From an uncultured SAR92 cluster bacterium (GTDB lineage Bacteria > Pseudomonadota > Gammaproteobacteria > Pseudomonadales > Porticoccaceae): a stretch of 59,112 nucleotides of DNA. Made by a program: the position numbers and the translations under genes. Below are positions 26,793 to 34,968 of the stretch, piece by piece (the first letter of the stretch is position 1; each line of letters starts with the position of its first letter). The notes beneath the pieces were generated by a model, which saw only the letters and a list, made by a program, of their open reading frames with translations, searched no databases and had not been told where the DNA came from. Location of the stretch: the NCBI GenBank assembly GCA_902596775.1, contig CACJVE010000012.1, positions 1 through 59,112 of the forward strand, read 5' to 3'.

Positions 26793-27800
26793 ATGTTCAA
26801 GGTTGGAATTGTTGGTGTTGGATATGTTGGGAATATACATCTAACAAAATTTAGCGCCATTGAAGGGGTAGAAATTACAGCCATACAAGATAAAGATGCT
26901 AAAAGCATCGATCATGCAAAAAAGAACTTCGATGTTAAAAATACTTATAGATGCCATAAACACTTATTGAAGAACGAAGTTTTAGATCTCGTTGTTATTT
27001 GTGTTCCAAACCATCTCCATGCTGAGTTAACCATAGAAGCACTTGAATCAGGACATAATGTACTTTGTGAAAAGCCGATGGCGTTAAATCTCAAAGATGC
27101 TAAGTCTATGATCGAGGCGGCAGATCAGAATCAAAAATTGCTTCTAGCGGTAAATAATTTTCGGTGGGATTATTTTAATCCATCCATATTTAAGCTGAAG
27201 AATTTAATTGACTCGAAGTGGTTCGGAAGGATTTATCACATAAAGTTGCAATACTTGAGAAACAAAACTTTCTCTCCGGATCTCTATTCAAGATGGAATC
27301 TTGATTTTGAGTCTTCAGGCGGAGGCGCTCTTATTGATTTGGGCCCCCATATTATTGACTTAGGTATGTGGTTAGCAAGTGACTATAGCACCTTATCTGT
27401 CTCAGGAAGCGTTGACGCTGGCCTTCTCAAGCGAGAGAGAATAGATGATTTTGCGACCGGATTAATAAAGTTAAAGTCAAACTGTACTCTTCAGATCGAT
27501 TTGTCTTGGAGCGGACACAGCAGGTCCTCCTGGAAAATTGATGTCCATGGAGATAAACGTAGCGCATCAATTGGATCAGTCAAGGATAGAAATCCGGGCC
27601 TTAAAGTATTCAAATGGGGTAAGGAGGAAATCGATCAAGAAGATATTGGGGCATTTACTTCGTCTGATCTTCCTGAAAAATCACTGCAAGAGCATATCGT
27701 AAAGACCATGATGCAGGGCGAGGAATCCTTGTGCACGGCCAAAAATGCGTATTCCGTTTTAAACACCATCACACAGTGGTACGAATCAAGTAAAGACTGA
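26793..27800 (+). CDS. Gfo/Idh/MocA-family oxidoreductase
   Basis: A 335-aa NAD(P)-dependent dehydrogenase of sugar or inositol type. The N-terminal G-I-V-G-V-G-Y-V-G Rossmann motif lies at residues 5-13 and the E-K-P motif at 93-95. The C-terminal domain contains G-G-G-A-L-I-D-L-G-P-H-I-I-D, where the catalytic His is usually found. There is no signal peptide, so it works in the cytoplasm. It follows the sulfatase gene with a 9-bp gap, which suggests that the desulfated sugar is oxidised by this enzyme. The exact substrate is unknown. Confidence 0.88.
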   Translation: MFKVGIVGVGYVGNIHLTKFSAIEGVEITAIQDKDAKSIDHAKKNFDVKNTYRCHKHLLKNEVLDLVVICVPNHLHAELTIEALESGHNVLCEKPMALNLKDAKSMIEAADQNQKLLLAVNNFRWDYFNPSIFKLKNLIDSKWFGRIYHIKLQYLRNKTFSPDLYSRWNLDFESSGGGALIDLGPHIIDLGMWLASDYSTLSVSGSVDAGLLKRERIDDFATGLIKLKSNCTLQIDLSWSGHSRSSWKIDVHGDKRSASIGSVKDRNPGLKVFKWGKEEIDQEDIGAFTSSDLPEKSLQEHIVKTMMQGEESLCTAKNAYSVLNTITQWYESSKD

Positions 27801-27811
27801 AGAGATAAATT

Positions 27812-28324
27812 TCAGTCAACAAGCTCTCGCGCATAGGAAGCGCAATTAATAGCTGGAGACCAGAACCACCCATTGGGATCCCATGATCGACCACATGTCA
27901 TATAAACACAGCGGCCATAGCTTTTTTTCGCTAGCTCAATTTCATTTAATTCATGTAATGATCGAGCTTTTACCCAAAGAGCAACTGAGACGTCGTTCAT
28001 CAAATAATTTTTGTCGATTTTACGTTTCTCCCTCGAGCTAACTTTTCCAATTTTTGGGCAACTTTTACCTTTATCATGAATAATTTTTTGTTTCTGTCCT
28101 GCTTCTGGGCCCCAAATATTGAAGCAACTATTAACTCGATTTATCGCGTCGATAAATTTCTTTTCGTCATATAACTTCATTGCACCCACAGCCCAAGCAA
28201 GTGAATCGCCCATTTCAGGATCATTAGAAACGCAAGGGTTCGAATTATCGAGAAGACCATTATCTGCAAATGAATATATTGGTAATAAAATCAAGAGAAA
28301 TAGAAGAGAGCTTGGAAATTTCAA
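27812..28324 (-). CDS. Exported cysteine-rich TPR-like protein of unknown function
   Basis: A 170-aa protein with a cleavable signal peptide (residues 1-20, S-F-A-D). It has seven cysteines in the mature region, consistent with disulfides. The helices between residues 40 and 65 (A-V-G-A-M-K-L-Y-D-E-K-K-F) and 118-140 (A-R-S-L-H-E-L-N-E-I-E-L-A-K-K-S-Y) look like tetratricopeptide units. The C-terminal C-G-R-S-W-D-P-N-G-W-F-W-S-P motif seems distinctive for a family of small periplasmic proteins, although I cannot name it. It is convergent with the Gfo/Idh/MocA gene and divergent from the biotin-carrier gene. Confidence 0.65.
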   Translation of the reverse strand: MKFPSSLLFLLILLPIYSFADNGLLDNSNPCVSNDPEMGDSLAWAVGAMKLYDEKKFIDAINRVNSCFNIWGPEAGQKQKIIHDKGKSCPKIGKVSSREKRKIDKNYLMNDVSVALWVKARSLHELNEIELAKKSYGRCVYMTCGRSWDPNGWFWSPAINCASYARELVD

Positions 28325-28469
28325 CGTCAGTTTGCCCCGAGTAATAAGGTATCCGCTTTTAATAATAGCACCAACTCACAGATACAATTGCTTTTTAGTT
28401 GTCTTTATCTTAGTTTATGTGATCGCTTTTAGTTTGAAGCAAATTAATAATTTGAGGTATCCCGGATAA

Positions 28470-28694
28470 ATGGAAAAAAATATTAATACTCACGTCGCGG
28501 GTCAGGTATGGAAATTAGAGGTAGCCGAAGGCGATCATGTTTCTAAAGACCAGATAATTTGTATCATCGAATGTATGAAAATGGAAATACCTGTCTTGGC
28601 TCCAGTTGCAGGTGAGTTAAGCAAGTGGCTGGTAAGCTCAGAAGATATTGTTTCTGAAGGGCAAGTTATTGGGATCCTAACTGCAGAAGAGTAA
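28470..28694 (+). CDS. Biotin carboxyl carrier protein (biotinyl-lipoyl domain)
   Basis: A 74-aa stand-alone biotinyl domain. The modification site is E-C-M-K-M with Lys37; the usual motif is E-A-M-K-M, so Cys replaces Ala. The flanking G-x-V-x-x-L-x-V-x-E-G-D-x-V and the second half G-E-L-x-K-W are typical. It would carry the carboxybiotin used by the carboxyltransferase encoded 4 bp downstream. It lacks the long N-terminal region of AccB, so it is more like carriers of decarboxylases or propionyl-CoA-type carboxylases. No biotin carboxylase gene is nearby. Confidence 0.9.
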   Translation: MEKNINTHVAGQVWKLEVAEGDHVSKDQIICIIECMKMEIPVLAPVAGELSKWLVSSEDIVSEGQVIGILTAEE

Positions 28695-28698
28695 AAGA

Positions 28699-30267
28699 AT
28701 GTTTTGGAACGAAGAAATCAATGAGATCAAAAAACGAGACACTCTGTCTAAAAAACAGGGTGGAGAGGAATCTGTTAAAAAGCATCATGAAAAAGGCAGG
28801 CTTACGATAAGAGAGAGGATAGATTGTTTATTGGATTCTGAAACCTTCGACGAGTTGGGTGTTGGAGCTGGAGTTCCAGTATTTGATGATAATAATGAAT
28901 TAATAGACTTTCAGCCTGCCAATTTTGTTCTTGGCTTTGGGGAGGTAGCCGCGAGGAAAGTCATCATTGGAGGGGAAGACTTTACGTTAAAGGGCGGATC
29001 CCCAAATCCTGCGGGCTTGAGGAAGAGTGTGTATGCGGAGCAACTAGCGCTTCAGTATAAGATTCCACTCGTGAGATTGCATGAAGGCGGAGGGGGTGCT
29101 GTTGGAGGCACTTCTCAAAATAAGAATCATAGACCCCTTGGTGAGCCTGTCTTTAATATGTCGAGATTTTACTCTCTAGCCCAAACGCTTGGCGTTGTTC
29201 CAGTTGTAACCGCAGCATTAGGCCCAGTAGCAGGCTTGCCTGCGTCTAGACTTGTAGCATCGCATTTTTCGGTAATGACTAAAAATGCAGCTGTCTTAAT
29301 AGCTGGGCCTCAAGTGGTGAAGCGTGCTCTTGGTAAGGATCTGTCAAAAGAGCAACTGGGAGGACCAGAAGTCCATTTAAAAAGTGGAGTAATAAACAAT
29401 TTGGCAGAGAATGAGGAAGATGCATTTAATCAAATCAGAACATTTCTCTCTTTCATGCCTGACAACGCTTGGCAACGACCTAAAAGAATTGTATGCAGTG
29501 ATCCTGCCAATAGACGTGATGAGGAGCTAGCCTCTATAGTCCCTAAAAATAGTAGACAGCCATTCCAAATGAGAAAAATAATTCGACATGTTATTGATCT
29601 TGAGAAGGAGGAAACAACATTTTTCGAAATAGGCCAAAAGTTTGGACCCAGTTTAATAACAGGATTAGGCAGAATGCAGGGACACTCTGTTGGCATAATC
29701 GCAAATGATTGCATGTATTATGCTGGAGCAATGACGTCATCAGCGGCTCAAAAACTTCGAAAATTTGTGGATTTTTGTAATAGCTTCCACTTACCTGTTT
29801 TAAGCTTTGTAGATGAACCAGGATTTATGATAGGCCCAGATAGTGAGTCTGCGGGTACGATTCGTTTTGGAACGGAAGCTATCTCGGCTGTAATGCAATC
29901 TCGAGTACCTTGGGCCAGCATTCAGGTGAATAAGGCGTTTGGTGTTGCCGCGCAAGCACATTTTGGACCACAAGCATATGTATTGAGTTGGCCCAGTGCA
30001 AAGACTGGTGCGTTGCCGGTTGAAGGAGGAGTCGCCGTAGCATTTTCTAGAGAGATTGCCGCCTCTCCAAACCCAGAGCAAAGGCAGCGTGAGCTAGAAG
30101 ATTTATTAGCAACCAGTCAATCACCCTTTCCAAAGAGTGAGGGTTTTTCCGTGCATGAGCTTATAGACCCAAGAGAGACCAGACCAAAACTGGCGGCTTG
30201 GTTGGATTTAGCTATTGGCTCACAAACCGAACCTGCCAAACCATTTTTTGCTACTATGCGGCCTTAA
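28699..30267 (+). CDS. Acyl-CoA carboxylase carboxyltransferase subunit (PccB/MmdA-like)
   Basis: A 522-aa crotonase-fold carboxyltransferase with N- and C-halves, as in propionyl-CoA carboxylase β and methylmalonyl-CoA decarboxylase α subunits. It transfers CO2 between biotin and an acyl-CoA. Visible motifs include R-L-T-I-R-E-R-I-D near residue 35, G-G-G-G-A-V-G-G-T (the oxyanion-hole region), G-P-V-A-G-L-P-A-S and V-D-E-P-G-F-M-I-G-P in the second half. It begins 4 bp after the biotin-carrier gene. The enzyme could work as a carboxylase with a distant biotin carboxylase or as a decarboxylase without one. The acyl-CoA is not evident. Confidence 0.9.
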   Translation: MFWNEEINEIKKRDTLSKKQGGEESVKKHHEKGRLTIRERIDCLLDSETFDELGVGAGVPVFDDNNELIDFQPANFVLGFGEVAARKVIIGGEDFTLKGGSPNPAGLRKSVYAEQLALQYKIPLVRLHEGGGGAVGGTSQNKNHRPLGEPVFNMSRFYSLAQTLGVVPVVTAALGPVAGLPASRLVASHFSVMTKNAAVLIAGPQVVKRALGKDLSKEQLGGPEVHLKSGVINNLAENEEDAFNQIRTFLSFMPDNAWQRPKRIVCSDPANRRDEELASIVPKNSRQPFQMRKIIRHVIDLEKEETTFFEIGQKFGPSLITGLGRMQGHSVGIIANDCMYYAGAMTSSAAQKLRKFVDFCNSFHLPVLSFVDEPGFMIGPDSESAGTIRFGTEAISAVMQSRVPWASIQVNKAFGVAAQAHFGPQAYVLSWPSAKTGALPVEGGVAVAFSREIAASPNPEQRQRELEDLLATSQSPFPKSEGFSVHELIDPRETRPKLAAWLDLAIGSQTEPAKPFFATMRP

Positions 30268-30283
30268 ATTAAGAACTGCAAAA

Positions 30284-30721
30284 ATGACTAGTTCAACTAA
30301 TTTTTTCTTAGGAATATTTCTTCTTATGTTGGTAGTTTTTTTTCTTCCATCAAAGGGAATGACCGATATTATCTTGATGTCTCAAGATAATACATCTTAT
30401 GGATGTATTGATTGTGATCAGAGAGCAGAGCAATCCATTTGTAACGCATACGGTAAATATGGATCTATCTACAGTGATCGATCTATATGGAACAAGAATG
30501 GAATTGGTAATATTAATAAAAAGGAGAGTCCGTTTAAAAAAGGTGGGCTTGGACTAGGTTTATTTAATTCGCAGGGAAATTTTGAAGGATATTTTGTGAT
30601 TAGTGATAAAGACGGTAGTCGATACTCTGAAATGTTGAAATCAGCTTGGCACGATTCGAAGCAATCACATGCTAAATCAAAGGCTATTTTTTGCAGGTTA
30701 ATTTTCGGATCCGATTTGTAA
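30284..30721 (+). CDS. Exported protein with YGSxYSxxSIWN-type motif, function unknown
   Basis: A 145-aa protein starting at ATG 30284, after the carboxyltransferase stop; an upstream frame overlapping that gene is disregarded. An N-terminal hydrophobic segment (residues 6-22) acts as signal peptide or anchor. The mature part has G-C-I-D-C-D, then Y-G-K-Y-G-S-I-Y-S-D-R-S-I-W-N, a repeat-like segment that I have seen in small secreted proteins of unknown function. The C-terminus looks helical and basic. It sits between metabolic genes without an obvious partner. Confidence 0.6.
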   Translation: MTSSTNFFLGIFLLMLVVFFLPSKGMTDIILMSQDNTSYGCIDCDQRAEQSICNAYGKYGSIYSDRSIWNKNGIGNINKKESPFKKGGLGLGLFNSQGNFEGYFVISDKDGSRYSEMLKSAWHDSKQSHAKSKAIFCRLIFGSDL

Positions 30722-30765
30722 GACTTAAAAATCATTTTGATTAATTTAATTACTTGGAGTTGTGC

Positions 30766-32607
30766 ATGAGGTTTTTTTCAGATCCATTTAAAAGTTTGTT
30801 TGCATGCCTTATTTTGATCGTCTTGTGCATGGCTTCATCCTCTTGGATACAAACTTCCGGTGGAAAAGTTGCAGTTTCTAAAGTTATGTTACCGACTCAG
30901 AATGGACAAAATCTTGCTGCTACCCTATTTAAACCTTTGACCGCGACAGTTGAAAATCCAGCTCCTTTCATAGCTGTTGTGCCAGGATTTCAAAGATCAA
31001 GAGAGGCTTTATCGAATATAGCAATTGAACTATCTAGGAGAGGTTTCGTTGTCGTGTCCATTGACCCTTATGGACAAGGGAGCTCAAGTTCTTCAATGAG
31101 CACACGGTCTGCGACGTATGAAGGCTATGGAATGTTTGCTCTCATTGATTATGTGTTTTTAACTAATAATTTAAATTATGTTGATAAAAATAGGATTGCG
31201 GCAACTGGCCATTCTGCAGGTGGTAACGCGGCTATTAGAGGTGCTGCTTACTTTGGAAGAGAAGCAAAAGAATTGGGAGTGCCAAGTAAGCTGCATTCTG
31301 TTTACGTGTCTGGATATGTTCTCACCCTTCGAAAGTCTGTTCTCAGAGATGTCAAATCTAATATTGGAGTCAGTTATGCGCTTTATGATGAGGGAGCGTT
31401 TAGGAATAAATTAAAAAGCGGTGATATGCGTTATGCTCCGGAGGCTCTCAGATTGGTAAACTCTGGTGTGCCGAGCAGCAACTCAAAAGTTACTGAAGTT
31501 GAGCTCGGTAAATTCTATGGTGATGTGCTATCAAGAAATGCAAGAGTCATCCATAACGAACCTTTGCTTCATCCATTTCAGCCATACAATGGACTCGCCA
31601 CTGAGAATCAGATTAGTTATTTTGAGAAGGTTTTGTCTCATAATTCGACCATAACTCCCGATAATCAAATATGGCAATGGAAGGAATTGTTTGGTCTGAT
31701 TTCTCTAATTACCTCCTTAATAATGCTAATTCCACTTGGAAAAGTTATGTTGAGGACATCTTTTTTTCACGAAATAGTACAAACTGTGCCGCCTTCATCA
31801 CCACCACTTTTAGGTAGAGCAAAAATATTATTCTGGGCGCTTTTCGCACTCTCGGCAATGATAGCATGCACCTCTTTTATTCCGATGGTTGAGCTTTCAA
31901 AACAGTTGTTTGTTGATGCCTCAACTAGAAAGCAAACTTGGTTTTTCCCTCAGAGGATGAATAATCCGGTCATGCTTTGGGCGTTATTCAATGGTTGTAT
32001 AGGCTTCCTGATTTTCTTTTTACATTACAAGTTCTTTGGAAAATACAATGGATCTAAACCTGATGCTTGGGGAGTGATTATTTCCAGAACTGTCGGGCTA
32101 AAAACAATTCTTTTGGGGCTGCTAATTTTTTCATTTTACTATTTACTCTTGTTTTTAATCGATTATTTCTTTTTAGTAGATTACCGATTCTGGTTTATGG
32201 GAGTTCGAGTTTTTCAACCAAGCATCATTGTATTACTCATAATGTATGCCCCAGTGTTTTTTGTTTTTTTCTTGATGAGTTCTCTACGTACGAACACTGC
32301 AATGAGAATTCAGGGTCAATCAGAGTGGTTTTCTATGTTTTTATCAGGCATAGGTAATTCATTAGGGTTAATTTTAATCATAATTATTCAATACACCTAC
32401 TTTGCTGCAACAGGAGAGGTATATTGGACAACTAATTGGTTATACATAAATTTGTTATTCGGTGTTGTGCCAATGATGTTTGCGCTACCCTATTTCAATC
32501 GATATTTTTTCAACATGACTGGGCGCATTTATTTGGGTCCCGTTGTGACATGCTTAGTCTTTATAATGATTTTATCCACTAATACCGTTAGTTACATACC
32601 AATTTAG
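30766..32607 (+). CDS. α/β-hydrolase fused to a C-terminal multi-pass membrane domain
   Basis: A 613-aa fusion. After an N-terminal membrane anchor (residues 10-27), residues 35-290 form an α/β-hydrolase with the nucleophile elbow G-H-S-A-G (Ser150). The C-terminal half (from about residue 300) has about seven predicted membrane helices with no motif I recognise. GGAG lies upstream of ATG 30766; the in-frame TTG at 30754 is less likely. The hydrolase probably faces the periplasm given the anchor topology, which is inferred. It is followed 20 bp later by another exported α/β-hydrolase gene, so the two may be coexpressed. Confidence 0.75.
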   Translation: MRFFSDPFKSLFACLILIVLCMASSSWIQTSGGKVAVSKVMLPTQNGQNLAATLFKPLTATVENPAPFIAVVPGFQRSREALSNIAIELSRRGFVVVSIDPYGQGSSSSSMSTRSATYEGYGMFALIDYVFLTNNLNYVDKNRIAATGHSAGGNAAIRGAAYFGREAKELGVPSKLHSVYVSGYVLTLRKSVLRDVKSNIGVSYALYDEGAFRNKLKSGDMRYAPEALRLVNSGVPSSNSKVTEVELGKFYGDVLSRNARVIHNEPLLHPFQPYNGLATENQISYFEKVLSHNSTITPDNQIWQWKELFGLISLITSLIMLIPLGKVMLRTSFFHEIVQTVPPSSPPLLGRAKILFWALFALSAMIACTSFIPMVELSKQLFVDASTRKQTWFFPQRMNNPVMLWALFNGCIGFLIFFLHYKFFGKYNGSKPDAWGVIISRTVGLKTILLGLLIFSFYYLLLFLIDYFFLVDYRFWFMGVRVFQPSIIVLLIMYAPVFFVFFLMSSLRTNTAMRIQGQSEWFSMFLSGIGNSLGLILIIIIQYTYFAATGEVYWTTNWLYINLLFGVVPMMFALPYFNRYFFNMTGRIYLGPVVTCLVFIMILSTNTVSYIPI

Positions 32608-32627
32608 CTGGGTTCTAGGAATGGCAT

Positions 32628-33536
32628 ATGTTTAGCTACAAGTTTTTGCGTTTGACAGTATTATTCGCTGCATTATTGCTTAATACCTTCGTATTTGGTT
32701 CTGATGATTTTTTTGATCAGTTTGATTCGGATGGGAAAGGAAATTTTGTTTTTGAAGATTGGAAAGGAAAACCGCTGAGAGTATTCGCGTCGATACCAAA
32801 AGAAATCAAGAGAGATACTCCTATCATTGTGATTCTTCATGGACAGAGTCGGAACGCCGAAGGTTACAGAAATAGTTGGCACTCAGCGGCGAGGAGGTAT
32901 AATTTTATCGCCCTAGTCCCGAAGTATAGTACACCTGACTTTCCTAAAACTCGTTACAACTTGGGCAATATGAAAACTCTTGGAGGTCGATCGATAAGTG
33001 AAGATAATTGGATTTTTTCTTCAATTGAACCCCTTTTTAATTATTCTCGGAAGACTTTTGGTACCCAAGTAGATGCTTATAGTCTTTATGGGCACTCTGC
33101 CGGAGCGCAAGTGGCTCATCGGTTCGTATATTTGATACATCCCAACAGAGCAAAACGCATTGTTTTGGCAAACTCTGGATATTACAGTATGCCTATCAAT
33201 GATATAGAGTATCCATATGGCATTAAGGGTATAAATGTATCCGAAGAGATGTTGCAAAAAGCCTATGAAAAAAGAGTGATCGTTCTTCTTGGTGATAAAG
33301 ACAATGACCCTAATCATTCGAGTTTAAATAAGGATAATCAGGCGATGCGTCAGGGTCCTCACCGATTTGCAAGAGGTCATAATTTCTATATGAACTCTCT
33401 TTTTAAAGGATCGATACTGATGAAGGTGCCATTTAATTGGTCAATGTCTGTTGCGCCTGGTGTCGGTCATTCAAATAGGTCAATGGTGCCTTTTGCAACT
33501 CCCTTTTTATTGGATGGTCCTCTGAAAGTCCGTTGA
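32628..33536 (+). CDS. Exported α/β-hydrolase
   Basis: A 302-aa protein with a signal peptide (residues 1-24, ending F-V-F-G-S). The fold is α/β-hydrolase: oxyanion segment I-L-H-G-Q-S, nucleophile elbow G-H-S-A-G (Ser157), acid probably in L-G-D-K-D-N-D and base His in P-G-V-G-H-S. It resembles polyhydroxybutyrate depolymerase-like or peptidase-S9-like esterases. An acidic D-x-D-S-D-G-K-G-N stretch near residue 33 looks like a small Ca-binding loop. It follows the hydrolase/membrane-fusion gene with a 20-bp gap. The substrate is unknown. Confidence 0.8.
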   Translation: MFSYKFLRLTVLFAALLLNTFVFGSDDFFDQFDSDGKGNFVFEDWKGKPLRVFASIPKEIKRDTPIIVILHGQSRNAEGYRNSWHSAARRYNFIALVPKYSTPDFPKTRYNLGNMKTLGGRSISEDNWIFSSIEPLFNYSRKTFGTQVDAYSLYGHSAGAQVAHRFVYLIHPNRAKRIVLANSGYYSMPINDIEYPYGIKGINVSEEMLQKAYEKRVIVLLGDKDNDPNHSSLNKDNQAMRQGPHRFARGHNFYMNSLFKGSILMKVPFNWSMSVAPGVGHSNRSMVPFATPFLLDGPLKVR

Positions 33537-33551
33537 AAATCTGTATTAGAA

Positions 33552-34916
33552 TTAATGAATCCTAGCGCCCTGCGCTACCAACGTTTTTTGAACTTGGCTG
33601 ATACTAACGTCCTTGACATCGACATTAGCTTTTATTGACTCTGCTGCAGCAACACCCGCACCTTGACCATTTACAGAACAACACATCATATTTCTGGTCG
33701 CTGCATGAGACATTTTATCTCCGCCAACACAACGCCCGGTGACAAGCAAATGATTCACTCCTTTAGGAATCATTGAACGATAAGGCAATTGAAAGTAACG
33801 TCCAGTTGTAGGTAGGATCAACACACCATACCCATCGATAAATTCTGGAAATATTCCAACACTGTCGTCAAATTTGGCCTGCCCATGAACGTCTTCTGAA
33901 GTCATATTGTATTGAGCATTAATTTTTCTTGTATCTCGTATTCCAATGGTCATGCCAAAATTTCTCAATTTTGCATTTTCACAACCGGGATTAAATTTTT
34001 TTAATGCTTTTATCGCTTGCATTGCTTGATATCGGCCTTCAATTTCTCCTCTAGTCAAATGATCTGGATTTGTTGCATCCAGCTCAGCTAGATGGATTAA
34101 GTTTAGATAGCTTAAGTCACCTTGCTCACTTATCGCTCCCCAAGTACCAGTTATTGTATTTAAGTTTGGAGGGATTATTCCTTTCTTAATAGCTTCCTCA
34201 AATGGTTTCTTAAGATAGGGCGAGAACAGTTTATCTTCTTTACCTGAGGTCTTCATTGCCCAGTCTGGACCACACCAGTCACTGTAGGTATGAGGATTAT
34301 TTTTTACATTCGCTATAAATTTTTTTTTATCAACACCGGTCATCGAAAACATCACTGATGCTGCCATCATATCCTCTGTTGGTGTTTTGAAAACTTCGGC
34401 TCCAGAGCGGTAAGCAACATCTGCATCTCCCGTTGCATCAATGACTCTGTTCGCAATAATAGCCTCTCGGCCAGCTTTACTCTCAACAATAACTCCTTTT
34501 ATCGTTTTGCCATCCATTATGGTTGCTACCATCATTCGATGTAGCATTGGAGTAATCCCGGCCTCCTGAACTAAAATATCTGCAACATACTTAAATCCTT
34601 CTCCATCAATAGCATGGCTATTAGATTGTGGCTCGGGAGATGATAAATTCATTGATTTTGCTCGCTCTTCAAATTCAATCCCTATCCCAACGCTATCAAT
34701 TGTTTTGTCATGGCGATACCAAGCAAATCCCTCAACACCAACTTGTGTTAGATTTCCTCCAAAGCATCCATATCTTTCTAAAAGAGTCGTTTCAACTCCT
34801 TCCCTTGAAGCTGCAATAGCGGCAGCAAGTCCTCCGGGACCACTTCCGACTACAAGCAATTGAGTTTTATGTATGATGGGTGTTTGTCTTGCCGCTTCGG
34901 TTATTGAATTACCCAT
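33552..34916 (-). CDS. FAD-dependent oxidoreductase (FAD_oxidored type)
   Basis: A 454-aa flavoprotein with the N-terminal Rossmann motif V-V-G-S-G-P-G-G-L-A-A-A, the second FAD motif I-D-A-T-G-D-A-D-V and the C-terminal G-R-C-V-G-G-D-K-M-S-H-A-A-T-R-N-M of the FAD-dependent oxidoreductase family PF12831. The ATG at 34916 gives a start close to the Rossmann core. A TTG at 34976 would add 20 residues and overlaps the upstream BCCT gene stop, so coupling by that start is also possible. Because a betaine-type transporter lies just upstream in the same operon, an amine or organic-acid substrate is plausible. Confidence 0.8.
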   Translation of the reverse strand: MGNSITEAARQTPIIHKTQLLVVGSGPGGLAAAIAASREGVETTLLERYGCFGGNLTQVGVEGFAWYRHDKTIDSVGIGIEFEERAKSMNLSSPEPQSNSHAIDGEGFKYVADILVQEAGITPMLHRMMVATIMDGKTIKGVIVESKAGREAIIANRVIDATGDADVAYRSGAEVFKTPTEDMMAASVMFSMTGVDKKKFIANVKNNPHTYSDWCGPDWAMKTSGKEDKLFSPYLKKPFEEAIKKGIIPPNLNTITGTWGAISEQGDLSYLNLIHLAELDATNPDHLTRGEIEGRYQAMQAIKALKKFNPGCENAKLRNFGMTIGIRDTRKINAQYNMTSEDVHGQAKFDDSVGIFPEFIDGYGVLILPTTGRYFQLPYRSMIPKGVNHLLVTGRCVGGDKMSHAATRNMMCCSVNGQGAGVAAAESIKANVDVKDVSISQVQKTLVAQGARIH

Positions 34917-34968
34917 AATTAAAATTGAATTTTCAATCGTATAGAATTTGGTAATAGAAAGTGAATCA

